This document shows, piece by piece, positions 7,841-14,863 of a stretch of 16,927 nt of DNA. A program made the position numbers and the translations under genes. The notes beneath the pieces were generated by a model that saw only the letters and a list, made by a program, of their open reading frames with translations, did no database searches and was not told the origin of the DNA. Source of the DNA: an uncultured archaeon (lineage in GTDB: Archaea > Micrarchaeota > Micrarchaeia > Micrarchaeales > CABMGC01); the NCBI GenBank assembly GCA_902385515.1, contig CABMGC010000051.1, positions 1-16,927 of the forward strand, read 5' to 3'. The first letter of the stretch is position 1, and each line of letters begins with the position of its first letter.

Positions 7841-8885
7841 CCGCGTCTCCCTCCCTGCTCTGCCTTTTCGCAGAGAAGAATATGAGCGCGAGTATCGCCG
7901 CGCCTGCCGCGGCCAGCAGCGGATATACCCAAACGTCGTGCACTCCAAGGATTGCGAATCCGGCGAGCAGCGAGATGCTTATGAACGCGAACAACGGAGG
8001 TATGGCCGGGAGCGCCACCTTGTACTTCTTGGAAACGTACATTGCAAAGACGAGCCCTGCCGCCGCCCCGACCACTATTAGCAGGCTGACGAAATACCTG
8101 AAGTACGTCGAGTAGGCGCTCACGGCGAGCATGAGCGGAATTGCCAAATCTCCAGTGCCTAGCGCTGAGAACGACGGCACGGGATAGGTGCCTGACTTGA
8201 TCAGCTTCTTGATTTCGGGATTGGATACCTTGCTGGCGCTTATCGTTTTCTTCGCGTCGCTCAGATCGCTTCCCTTCAGGTAGCCCTTAGGCACCACTTC
8301 CACGTCGTACGATCCGATCATGAAAGCGAGGTTCCTGTTGACGGATTCCCTGCCCAGCGCTATCATGTGCCTTGTGACGAATACCGCGACGTAGTCGTAG
8401 GCTGCTATGAACGCCATGAAAGCGTACGCGGCGAAGAAGCCGAAGTAGCTGCCAAGCACGACCCCGACGCCGATGCTGGCGATCACCGCCGCAAGGTTCC
8501 TAAGGCCCGGCCACTTGTTTTTCGCAATCACGAGCAGCACGGCCGCGGCGACAGACAGCGCGACAGCGTAATCACCGTAGCTCTGCGGAAGTGCGCTGCT
8601 AAGTACTATGAGGAACAAGTAGAAGGAAGCGGACGCTATGACTATGGCCTCAATTATGGTGAAAATCGCATTGCCGTGGTAGATCCTGAAGAGGAACGTC
8701 ATGAGCACGGCGGCCAGTATTATGTAAAGGAAATAGTACACGACCTCGTATCCGCCAGCGGGCTGGGGGCTCGCGACGACCATGGACGGCGTTATCAGAT
8801 AAAACGCTATGAGCAGGCCCGAAAGCTGCACGATAAGGAAGAGGGCGAGTATGTTCGCCAGCTGCCGATATTCTATGCTTTTCAC
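7815..8885 (-). CDS. Presenilin/signal-peptide-peptidase-like intramembrane aspartyl protease
   Basis: The 356-residue protein has 9-10 hydrophobic segments (about 11-31, 47-66, 73-97, 105-121, 131-150, 151-172, 240-258, 264-284, 291-312, 318-337). The two catalytic aspartates of family A22 are recognisable: YD at 163-164 (AAYDYV) and GTGD at 243-246 (ALGTGDLAIP). A PAIP (293-296), equivalent to the presenilin PALP motif, follows in the expected last core helix. A charged loop of about 60 residues between the two active-site helices matches the variable loop of archaeal presenilin homologues. Such enzymes cut transmembrane helices within the lipid bilayer; substrate unknown. The start is a GTG at 8885. 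A TATA-like AT-rich box lies at 8941-8948 on this strand. Confidence 0.88.
   Translation of the reverse strand: MKSIEYRQLANILALFLIVQLSGLLIAFYLITPSMVVASPQPAGGYEVVYYFLYIILAAVLMTFLFRIYHGNAIFTIIEAIVIASASFYLFLIVLSSALPQSYGDYAVALSVAAAVLLVIAKNKWPGLRNLAAVIASIGVGVVLGSYFGFFAAYAFMAFIAAYDYVAVFVTRHMIALGRESVNRNLAFMIGSYDVEVVPKGYLKGSDLSDAKKTISASKVSNPEIKKLIKSGTYPVPSFSALGTGDLAIPLMLAVSAYSTYFRYFVSLLIVVGAAAGLVFAMYVSKKYKVALPAIPPLFAFISISLLAGFAILGVHDVWVYPLLAAAGAAILALIFFSAKRQSREGDAVRLVRTSA
7858..7875 (+). terminator. Small hairpin just after dnaJ, possible terminator
   Basis: CTCTGC and GCAGAG form a 6-bp stem around the loop CTTTTC, 17 nt after the dnaJ stop and inside the coding 3' end of the opposite gene. It lacks a T-tract, so its role in ending the chaperone transcript is only a guess. 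Confidence 0.25.
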
Positions 8886-8940
8886 AGGTGTGACCCCGAC
8901 GGCCGCTCAAGGCCTTCTCTGTAGGGATTGCCTGCCAAGG

Positions 8941-8950
8941 AATTTAAACG
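8941..8950 (-). promoter_or_regulatory. TATA-like box for the presenilin-like gene
   Basis: On the minus strand this reads CGTTTAAATT. Transcription would begin near 8919, leaving a leader of about 34 nt before the GTG at 8885. It is the only AT-rich patch in the 93-nt gap between the two minus-strand genes. An inverted repeat GAATGC/GCATTC (8963-8980) beside it covers the stop codon of the upstream gene and might end that transcript. Confidence 0.4.
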
Positions 8951-8978
8951 TGTGCGGCTCGCGAATGCCTTGGCGCAT

Positions 8979-10619
8979 TCACTTAAGCGTGAAGTTCGCC
9001 TGCACCGGGCCCCTGTTGGTCAGCACGACGACCCTGTACGTTACGTTGCCAGCTGGCTGCGTTCCATTGACATTTTCCTTTCCGAACGGCCCATTGTATG
9101 AAAACGCCGCCGTAGCGTCTCCGGACAGGACGTATCCTGGTTCGACATTCGGGTCGGGGAAGTTTTGGGCGGACGGCAGGGACAGCGTGGAATTCTTTGC
9201 GACAGAGAAAACTATCCAGGCAGGGGGCGCCCTGATCGCGCCCATGAGTGCAACGCCAACTGCGTTGCCGATGCCTAGCAGGTATATGTGTTTCACCGGC
9301 ATTTCCATATTTATCAATATCGAGCTGGCGTTGCAATGCAATTTGACCGCATAGGCGGCGGACGCGTTTATCGCCACGCTGCCGTTTGCCTGCGAGAACA
9401 GCCTGAAGCCCGCTTCGTTGCCAAACGCGTTCTGCGGGCCGAGATCTGCGACCACCGCTCCGTCAGCGTCCTTCGGGAGGGCACTGCCACCCAAGGCAAG
9501 TGCGTCAGGCGCAGTCAGCGGGCCGTCGGACCCATTTGCAAAGCCTTTTACCGCAAACGAGCAATTCACACCGGGCGGTGCTTCGGGCACTGTCCCGTCA
9601 TCGCGCGGCGCTATGTTGCCGCTCAGCATGACGCCAAATACGGTCAGGCTTTCGCTGCCTTTGTTGTTTAGCGATACGCTGAACGAGAGGTCGTTTCCAT
9701 TGACCTGGAGCGCGGCATTGCTTACGGAAGCGTTGCCGTTTGTTCCGGCAAAAATCTTCCTGTCCTCCTGTCTGAGCGGATACCTTATCTGCGCATCCGT
9801 GTTGTTTGCCGGGAAGCGCAAATTCCATTCTGAGTTCGACGTGACCGCAGCGCGAAGCGCGGGCATCAGCACGTACTGCGTGGAATTTTGCGTGTACGAC
9901 GCAGTCACTACCGGAGAAAAATCGAGAAGCACGCCAGAGCTTGAAGTGACACGCTTGCTTTTTTCTATGTCCGCGACGACTTGGCTAGAAGTCACTAGGA
10001 CGGGGTAAGTGCTGTTGTCAATCCTTATCCTGGCGGCGGTGATGTTGAACCGTATCCTGTCTATGGTAGAATTCAGCCTTATTTCAGTGCCGCCTATCAC
10101 CTGGCTGACGTTTATCAGACTCAGAAGATCCAGCTCCCCGCTAGAGTTCATCACGATCCACTTGGAATCGCCGCCATCATTCACGTGGACACCGAGCGAG
10201 GAGTAGTTAAGGTACAGGCCCTGGGTCCCCGCCGGAACAGTCGGGGGGTCCGTGATGCTTATGGGAACATAGGTAATGCCTGATGGCTGGCTCTGCATGA
10301 CGTAAATTACGGCCAGCATTGCAAATAGCGCAACGCCTGCTATCGATCCGATTATGTTCTTGTTGATCCGGCCTCCTACGAAAGCACTCCTGTTCCCGCT
10401 ATCCGGGGCAAAAGGCTTTTGCCCTATTTGGTAGTACTTCCACTTCTTCACGTGTTCGTTGTTGGTCTGCTCTATTTCGCCAGCGGACTCAAGGTCGTGG
10501 ATGTGCTTGCTTACAGTCGAAGGTGCCAGCCGCAGGGCCTTGCTTATGTCGCTAAGATTGTTGTTGCCCTCTGCAATGAGCTTCAATATTTTCTCCTTTG
10601 TTCCGCCTTGCTTGCTCAT
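8979..10619 (-). CDS. Membrane-anchored winged-helix regulator with DUF4382-like outer domain
   Basis: The 546-residue protein begins with a cytoplasmic winged helix (about 1-65: KEKILKLIAEGNNNLSDISK, then APSTVSKHIHDLES). A Lys/Arg-containing stretch and one transmembrane segment follow (88-108). The rest should be outside: residues 117-215 resemble DUF4382 (ISITDPP..., W-I-V-M, LDLLSLINVSQVIGG, IDRIRFNI). After that come about 330 residues of Ser/Asn/Gly-rich, beta-type sequence with many N-X-S/T sequons, typical of glycosylated archaeal surface proteins. This is a one-component membrane-bound regulator: the outer domain would sense a surface or extracellular state and the inner domain would bind DNA. 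It is divergent from the ABC operon across an inverted repeat, so that operon is its likely target. Signal sensed is unknown. ATG 10619 follows a TATA box by about 40 bp. Confidence 0.8.
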   Translation of the reverse strand: MSKQGGTKEKILKLIAEGNNNLSDISKALRLAPSTVSKHIHDLESAGEIEQTNNEHVKKWKYYQIGQKPFAPDSGNRSAFVGGRINKNIIGSIAGVALFAMLAVIYVMQSQPSGITYVPISITDPPTVPAGTQGLYLNYSSLGVHVNDGGDSKWIVMNSSGELDLLSLINVSQVIGGTEIRLNSTIDRIRFNITAARIRIDNSTYPVLVTSSQVVADIEKSKRVTSSSGVLLDFSPVVTASYTQNSTQYVLMPALRAAVTSNSEWNLRFPANNTDAQIRYPLRQEDRKIFAGTNGNASVSNAALQVNGNDLSFSVSLNNKGSESLTVFGVMLSGNIAPRDDGTVPEAPPGVNCSFAVKGFANGSDGPLTAPDALALGGSALPKDADGAVVADLGPQNAFGNEAGFRLFSQANGSVAINASAAYAVKLHCNASSILINMEMPVKHIYLLGIGNAVGVALMGAIRAPPAWIVFSVAKNSTLSLPSAQNFPDPNVEPGYVLSGDATAAFSYNGPFGKENVNGTQPAGNVTYRVVVLTNRGPVQANFTLK

Positions 10620-10657
10620 GATATCTGCCTGAATATTCCTACACTATGTCTAAATCA

Positions 10658-10667
10658 TTATATAAAA
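10658..10667 (-). promoter_or_regulatory. TATA box of the membrane regulator gene
   Basis: The minus strand reads TTTTATATAA. The expected start site is near 10636, giving a short leader before ATG 10619. The left arm of the large inverted repeat begins 10 bp upstream of it. Confidence 0.55.
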
Positions 10668-10677
10668 CTGTGCTGCA

Positions 10678-10764
10678 CGTTTCGTTTTTCATTTAGCTTC
10701 GCGATCCTGCGCGATTATGTCCTTCCGATCAGGTCCGCAAAAAAGCGAAGCGAAAAACGAAGCG
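10678..10764. promoter_or_regulatory. Long imperfect inverted repeat between divergent promoters, candidate operator
   Basis: The left arm CGTTTCGTTTTTC (10678-10690) pairs with GAAAAACGAAGCG (10752-10764) with one mismatch. The repeat continues, after a 5-nt bulge, as GCTTCGC (10696-10702) against GCGAAGC (10745-10751). The centre is about 42 nt. Each outer end lies 10 bp from a TATA box (10658-10667 and 10775-10782), so a dimeric regulator bound here could act on both promoters. The right arm is also internally repetitive (GCGAAG twice in tandem form). Confidence 0.55.
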
Positions 10765-10774
10765 TCCGGCAAGC

Positions 10775-10782
10775 TATATATA
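10775..10782 (+). promoter_or_regulatory. TATA box of the ABC operon (leaderless start)
   Basis: TATATATA is centred about 27 bp before ATG 10806, so transcription should begin at or just before the start codon. No Shine-Dalgarno sequence is visible. Confidence 0.7.
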
Positions 10783-10805
10783 CATTCTTGGGCAAAGTAA
10801 TCCCT

Positions 10806-11510
10806 ATGCCAAAATGCTCAGTGCGAGTAAGCAAGGTGTTCAAGACCTACAAATCAGGCTCGATCGAGGTCCACGCCCTCAATGACGTGTCGTTCGAGCT
10901 CTACGAGGGCGACTTCGCGGCGATAGTCGGGCCTTCGGGCAGCGGCAAGTCCACTCTCATGAACCTGCTCGGCACTATAGACAAGCCTTCATCGGGCGAG
11001 GTGTACATAAACGGCGCAGCGACTTCAAAGATGAGCGGCAACGAACTGGCTTCGTTCAGAAACAAGGAACTGGGTTTTGTTTTTCAGGCGTTCAACCTCA
11101 TAGGTGGGCTTGACGCGGAGAAGAATGTCGAGCTGCCACTGCTTCTCAATTCGGTGTCGGAGGCAAAGAGGAAGGAGAAGGCCACCGCCCTTCTGACCCA
11201 GCTCGGGCTCGGGCAAAGGCTTAAGCTAAGGCCAAATCAGCTTAGCGGAGGAGAGCAGCAGAGGGTCGCGGTCGCCCGCGCCCTTGTGAATGAACCTACT
11301 ATGCTGCTGGCTGACGAGCCGACCGGAAATCTTGACACGAAATCGGGGGACGAGGTCATCCGCCTGTTCAGGGAAATAAGCAGCACCGGCAAGGTCACGA
11401 TAGTCATGGTGACCCACAATCCAGACCTTACGAAGTATTGCGATAGAGTCATTCATATAAAGGACGGAAAACTCGAGAAGATGTTGGTTTCTAAAAAAGT
11501 GGTAAAATGA
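10806..11510 (+). CDS. ABC transporter ATPase, MacB/LolD type
   Basis: The 234-residue ATPase has Walker A GPSGSGKST (42-50), Q-loop Gln 94, signature LSGGE (146-150), Walker B MLLADE (166-171), D-loop NLD (175-177) and switch His 204. The sequence after Walker A (LMNLLGTIDKPSSGEVYING) and the length are typical of the LolD/MacB/FtsE subfamily, whose ATPases drive mechanotransmission or export through FtsX-type permeases. The ORF is open upstream to 10419, but that extension crosses the divergent promoter region and has no conserved content. ATG 10806 fits the TATA box and the family start. The stop overlaps the next ATG by 4 nt (ATGA). Its partner permease is three genes downstream. Confidence 0.93.
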   Translation: MPKCSVRVSKVFKTYKSGSIEVHALNDVSFELYEGDFAAIVGPSGSGKSTLMNLLGTIDKPSSGEVYINGAATSKMSGNELASFRNKELGFVFQAFNLIGGLDAEKNVELPLLLNSVSEAKRKEKATALLTQLGLGQRLKLRPNQLSGGEQQRVAVARALVNEPTMLLADEPTGNLDTKSGDEVIRLFREISSTGKVTIVMVTHNPDLTKYCDRVIHIKDGKLEKMLVSKKVVK

Positions 11511-12778
11511 AAATGATGTATCTTTTGGCACTGTTAGCCTTTTTTCCGGTCATTACCCTCGCGGGCATAACCGGCACTGCCCCGATTCCTCCAGCCCCCA
11601 ATTTCTACGTAAACTCGTCAATGGTGGGCCTCTGCAGGGGCCAGGTAACTTACGTACCGATAACCGTGGGCAACAGGGGCGCAACCGGAAATCCTGCGAT
11701 GCAGAACATAGTGCTGAGCTGGGCGAATGCCAGGGGGCTGTCTCCGATATCCAACTACACCGCCACGATCTCGAACGTGAGCGCGAAGAGCTCAAAGACC
11801 GTTTACCTGCCTGTGCTCGTGAGTCCCTCGGCCGCGTCTTTCATATCGACCGCGGTAAACATAAACTACAACTTTTACACGATGTATTCGGACAGCGAGG
11901 TCCGGAACATAAGCTTCTCCACCTACGCCTGCCCGTCCCCGCTGTCGGTCGCGATAGATCCCGAGATAATCACCGAGGCGGGCCAGCAGAACCTTACGTT
12001 CAACCTCACGAACACGGGCAACAGCACGCTCAGCATGCTCTCAGTAAGCTTGTCCTCTTCGGGCCATCGCGGCGTCGTGCTCGTGGGCAACCAGCCAGAG
12101 CCCGTAGTATCGCTGCTTCCCAACATGAGCGCCTACGTAAACCAGGGCATATACGTCACCACTGACAACATATCGCAGCTAATTCCGATAAACGTCTCGG
12201 TGAACTTCTACAACGGCAGCAACCTGAACCAGCTTTTCTACAACCACTACCTGCTGTTCGGAGGAATCATAGACCTGAACACGTCGAGCCTGACGGTATC
12301 CCCTTCGGTCGTGACAAAGGGAAGCACGTTTTCGATATCTTTCGTACTGACCAACATGGGCACGTCCCCCGCGTCATCGGTCACAGCAAAAACGCTTTCG
12401 CCCGCGGGCTTCACTCCGTACGGCACGAACCCGACTTTCGTAGGCTCGATAGCGGCCGATAGCCAGTCTTCGGTGACGCTGAGCCTTACTGCAAAAACCA
12501 ATCTGACTAGCGGAACCTACACGGTTCCGATAAAGATAAACTACCTGAACGAACTGAGGCAGAACTTGACAAAGTGGGTTAACGTGTCCGTGAAAATATC
12601 CGGCACTTCCGCCGCAAACTACTCCAGGACGCCTCCGGTGCGCACGACCGCGCAGAACGGCGGAGACAACACGGTGGCGATTGCGCTTGTCGCGGCAGCG
12701 GTGCTGTGCGCCTCGGCGTTCTTCGTATGGAAGAAGAAGGGCAAGGCGATTCTTGCAGTGCGCACGCAAAAGAAGTAG
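11507..12778 (+). CDS. Secreted, membrane-anchored surface protein with Ig-like (CARDB/NEW3-type) repeats
   Basis: The 423-residue protein starts with a signal peptide (1-19, MKMMYLLALLAFFPVITLA) and ends with a transmembrane helix (about 390-408) and a basic cytoplasmic tail. In between lie about three beta-sandwich-like repeats. Two have the CARDB/NEW3 look: FNLTNTGNSTLSMLSVSLS near 164-182, and FVLTNMGTSPASSVTAKTLS near 279-298 followed by SGTYTVPIKINY. N-X-S/T sequons are frequent (for example NYT, NVS, NLT, NST, NMS, NIS), suggesting N-glycosylation. It lies between ATPase and permease genes of one operon, so it probably works outside the cell with this transporter, perhaps in the place of a periplasmic adaptor. 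No closer family was recognised. Confidence 0.75.
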   Translation: MKMMYLLALLAFFPVITLAGITGTAPIPPAPNFYVNSSMVGLCRGQVTYVPITVGNRGATGNPAMQNIVLSWANARGLSPISNYTATISNVSAKSSKTVYLPVLVSPSAASFISTAVNINYNFYTMYSDSEVRNISFSTYACPSPLSVAIDPEIITEAGQQNLTFNLTNTGNSTLSMLSVSLSSSGHRGVVLVGNQPEPVVSLLPNMSAYVNQGIYVTTDNISQLIPINVSVNFYNGSNLNQLFYNHYLLFGGIIDLNTSSLTVSPSVVTKGSTFSISFVLTNMGTSPASSVTAKTLSPAGFTPYGTNPTFVGSIAADSQSSVTLSLTAKTNLTSGTYTVPIKINYLNELRQNLTKWVNVSVKISGTSAANYSRTPPVRTTAQNGGDNTVAIALVAAAVLCASAFFVWKKKGKAILAVRTQKK

Positions 12779-12796
12779 AGTATTGAGGCGCTAGGA

Positions 12797-13060
12797 ATGG
12801 AAAACAAGAAAGCGATAACCGTCGGCGTATGCCTTGTGCTATTCGGCGTGGCAGCTATCCTGCTCGGCGCGTACATAAACCAGACGGACGTTTCGCAGAC
12901 GGGGAGCAACTGGCTTTCCTACGCTTGTGTCGGCGCAGCGGCGATGGCGATAGGGATAGCGATACTTCTCAAGGAAAAGGACAAGGCAGATGAGGCAGAT
13001 GAAGGGCATTCCGCAAGGGCCCGAAACGGCAAAAGAAAAAGCCCACGCAAGGTATACTAA
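12797..13060 (+). CDS. Small two-helix membrane protein of the ABC operon
   Basis: Of 87 residues, two are hydrophobic segments (about 7-27 and 41-58, KKAITVGVCLVLFGVAAILL and SYACVGAAAMAIGIAILL). They are followed by a charged, Lys/Arg-rich tail (60-87) expected in the cytoplasm. It sits between the surface protein and the permease; its stop TAA overlaps the permease ATG by one base (TAATG), which argues for coupled translation and for the gene being real. Family not recognised. It may be a small accessory subunit of the transporter. Confidence 0.65.
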   Translation: MENKKAITVGVCLVLFGVAAILLGAYINQTDVSQTGSNWLSYACVGAAAMAIGIAILLKEKDKADEADEGHSARARNGKRKSPRKVY

Positions 13061-14427
13061 TGGACGCAAAGGACATTTTTTGGCTGAGCTACAAAGACCT
13101 CAGCGAAAAGAAGGTAAGAACTGCCCTGACCGTGCTCATGGTAATGATCGGCGTTGCTTCCATAATCGCCCTTGTGTCACAGACCGCAGGAATAAGCGCG
13201 GCGATACAGAAGGAGATGAATTCGCTGGGGCCTACTTCGATAATGCTGACCTCGACGAAGTCGACGGGGTTCTCGGTTTCAGACGTGGCGGATCTCTACA
13301 CCCTTCCAAACGTAAGCTCGGCGACGCCCATACTCACGGGCACTGCGACGCTGGTGTCGAACAACGTCAACACGTCCGTGTCCGTCCTGGGAGTCACGAC
13401 CAACGGCCTGTCCGAATTGCTGAACGGCAACGTCAGCATGTATCAGGGATCCGTCTTCGAAGACACTGTTGCACCGACCGCGGTCGTGGGATACAGTGCC
13501 GCGATTCCGTCATCGACGCAGAACGTGCAGGTCGGTCTCCCGGCAACGCTAAGGAGCTCGTCCGGGCGCGGATCGACAAGCAGCACGATATCTGTGTCAG
13601 GAATACTCAAATCCTACGGATCCACGCTCGTTTCCGTTGACAGCGCGGTCGTGCTCTCGCTCCCGGCAGCTCAGGTGCTTCTGCACAAGACCTCTTTCAA
13701 CACCATACTGGTCAAGGCGTCCAACTCCAGCAGCGTGAGCTCGCTCACGACCCTGCTCACCGACGTGTACAGCAACAACGCCAGGGTCATGTCGATGCAG
13801 AGCCTCGCCGAGACCGCCGCATCGATGATAAATTCGATAACGCTGCTGTTGGTCGTGATAGCTGGCATATCGCTGCTAGTCGCGGCCGTTGGGATAATGA
13901 ACATAATGCTCATGTCAGTTTTGGAGCGCACCCATGACATAGGAATCATGAAGGCGCTCGGATTCAAGAACAGGCAAGTGATGATAATCTTCCTTTCCCA
14001 GGCCCTGATAATAGGCCTTCTGGGAGGAATCATAGGGATAGGGGTGGGCGCTGGCGCCTCATACGGCCTGGCCTACGGCATAAACCACCTAAGTTCCGGC
14101 AGCTCATCCTCGACCTCCGGGAGTGCGGCGGCAAGCTCGTCTCAGGCCGCATCATCGGGCGGTGCCCCAAGCGGGATAAGCGGAGGGTCTCCGCCGCAAC
14201 CCGGGGCAGGAGAATCTTCGGCAAGCTCGGGCGGCTCCCAAGCCACCTATAGGAGTTCCGGCAGCTCCAGCTCTTCGTCATCCTCGCTGTCGTACTCGCC
14301 GGTGCTGTCTCCTGTGACCATCGCAGAGGCGCTTTTCGTTGCGGTCCTGGTAAGCGCTCTGGCGGGAATCTATCCTGCCTGGAGAGCCTCGAAGATGGAG
14401 CCCATAGACGCCCTCAGGAGCCTGTGA
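13060..14427 (+). CDS. FtsX/MacB-type ABC permease with Ser/Gly-rich insert
   Basis: The 455-residue protein follows MacB topology: TM1 (20-43) after an amphipathic N-terminus, a large outer domain (about 45-255, MacB core-domain-like, rich in Ser/Thr/Val), TM2 (258-282), TM3 (307-331) and TM4 (419-441). The cytoplasmic coupling segment after TM2 is classical (VLERTHDIGIMKALGFKNRQ), and the C-terminus YPAWRASKMEPIDALRSL is diagnostic. Between TM3 and TM4 lies a 67-residue low-complexity Ser/Gly/Ala insert (345-411) that ordinary family members lack. With the ATPase at 10806 it should form a tripartite-efflux-like or mechanotransmission system; substrate unknown. It ends 11 nt before the convergent small membrane gene. 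Confidence 0.9.
   Translation: MDAKDIFWLSYKDLSEKKVRTALTVLMVMIGVASIIALVSQTAGISAAIQKEMNSLGPTSIMLTSTKSTGFSVSDVADLYTLPNVSSATPILTGTATLVSNNVNTSVSVLGVTTNGLSELLNGNVSMYQGSVFEDTVAPTAVVGYSAAIPSSTQNVQVGLPATLRSSSGRGSTSSTISVSGILKSYGSTLVSVDSAVVLSLPAAQVLLHKTSFNTILVKASNSSSVSSLTTLLTDVYSNNARVMSMQSLAETAASMINSITLLLVVIAGISLLVAAVGIMNIMLMSVLERTHDIGIMKALGFKNRQVMIIFLSQALIIGLLGGIIGIGVGAGASYGLAYGINHLSSGSSSSTSGSAAASSSQAASSGGAPSGISGGSPPQPGAGESSASSGGSQATYRSSGSSSSSSSSLSYSPVLSPVTIAEALFVAVLVSALAGIYPAWRASKMEPIDALRSL
14092..14292 (+). other. Low-complexity Ser/Gly/Ala coding segment inside the permease
   Basis: It encodes residues 345-411 of the permease, almost entirely Ser, Gly, Ala, Pro and Gln, with two near-identical sub-blocks (SSGSSSSTSGS near the start and SSGSSSSSSSS near the end). 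Predicted to form a flexible extracellular loop between the last two membrane helices. Mixed Ser codons (agc, tcg, tca, tct, tcc, agt) argue against a simple slipped-strand DNA repeat. Confidence 0.8.
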
Positions 14428-14438
14428 CGTCGCGGCGG

Positions 14439-14726
14439 TCACTTCCTTCCGTACGCGTAACCGACCAGGAGAGGTATGAGGAAAGTTGTGGCGTAGTATG
14501 CAAAGACGTCAGGCCCGTAGTAGCCTGCCTGCGCGTACGGCACGACTATGAAAATATAGTCAAGGCAAACCGCCATTGCCAGCCAGGTACCGGCAACAGA
14601 GGCGTAGTACGGGAGTGCCATTTTCCTGTTTTTGAATCTCAGGTACGCTACGCAGATCGTGACGGGGGCGAATATCGCGAATAGTATCCAGCCCATGACG
14701 TCCCTTAGAGGCGTGAAGAAAAGCAC
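14439..14726 (-). CDS. Small three-helix membrane protein, unknown function
   Basis: The 95 residues from GTG 14726, or 85 from ATG 14696, contain three hydrophobic segments: WILFAIFAPVTICVAYL, YYASVAGTWLAMAVCLDYIF and FAYYATTFLIPLLVGYAY. The short polar links include KNRK, which places that loop in the cytoplasm. The hydrophobic pattern is too regular for a chance ORF, and it occupies a gap otherwise left empty between convergent operons. ATG 14696 has an AAGGGA upstream; GTG 14726 would suit a start near an AT-rich patch around 14755. Family not recognised. Its stop is 11 nt from the permease stop, tail to tail. Confidence 0.6.
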   Translation of the reverse strand: MLFFTPLRDVMGWILFAIFAPVTICVAYLRFKNRKMALPYYASVAGTWLAMAVCLDYIFIVVPYAQAGYYGPDVFAYYATTFLIPLLVGYAYGRK

Positions 14727-14797
14727 GAGCGAGGCGATAGAGCTGGGATTAAGGAAAATATCGAGAGTAAAAGTCAGAACCTTTTTACAACGTCATC

Positions 14798-14844
14798 TGC
14801 CGAAGCTTCAGTTTCACGTCAACGTTAATTAAGAGGTTTCGGCA
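14798..14844 (+). promoter_or_regulatory. Putative promoter of the DGR target genes with flanking inverted repeat
   Basis: GTTAATTAAG (14824-14833) is a plausible TATA element that would start transcription near 14854, ten bases before ATG 14864. It lies inside an inverted repeat TGCCGAA (14798-14804) / TTCGGCA (14838-14844), which could be an operator or a stem in the DNA. A GGTGA immediately precedes the ATG (14858-14862). Confidence 0.4.
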
Positions 14845-14863
14845 TAAGGAATAATGTGGTGAA

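Noticed and set aside
10419..10805. 129-residue N-terminal extension of the ABC ATPase
   Set aside because: It runs antisense through the regulator gene and then through both promoters and the inverted repeat; the TATA box at 10775-10782 places the start at 10806.
14092..14292. A DNA-level tandem repeat or CRISPR-like array
   Set aside because: The repetition is in the protein (Ser/Gly), with varied codons and no regular repeat unit or spacers.
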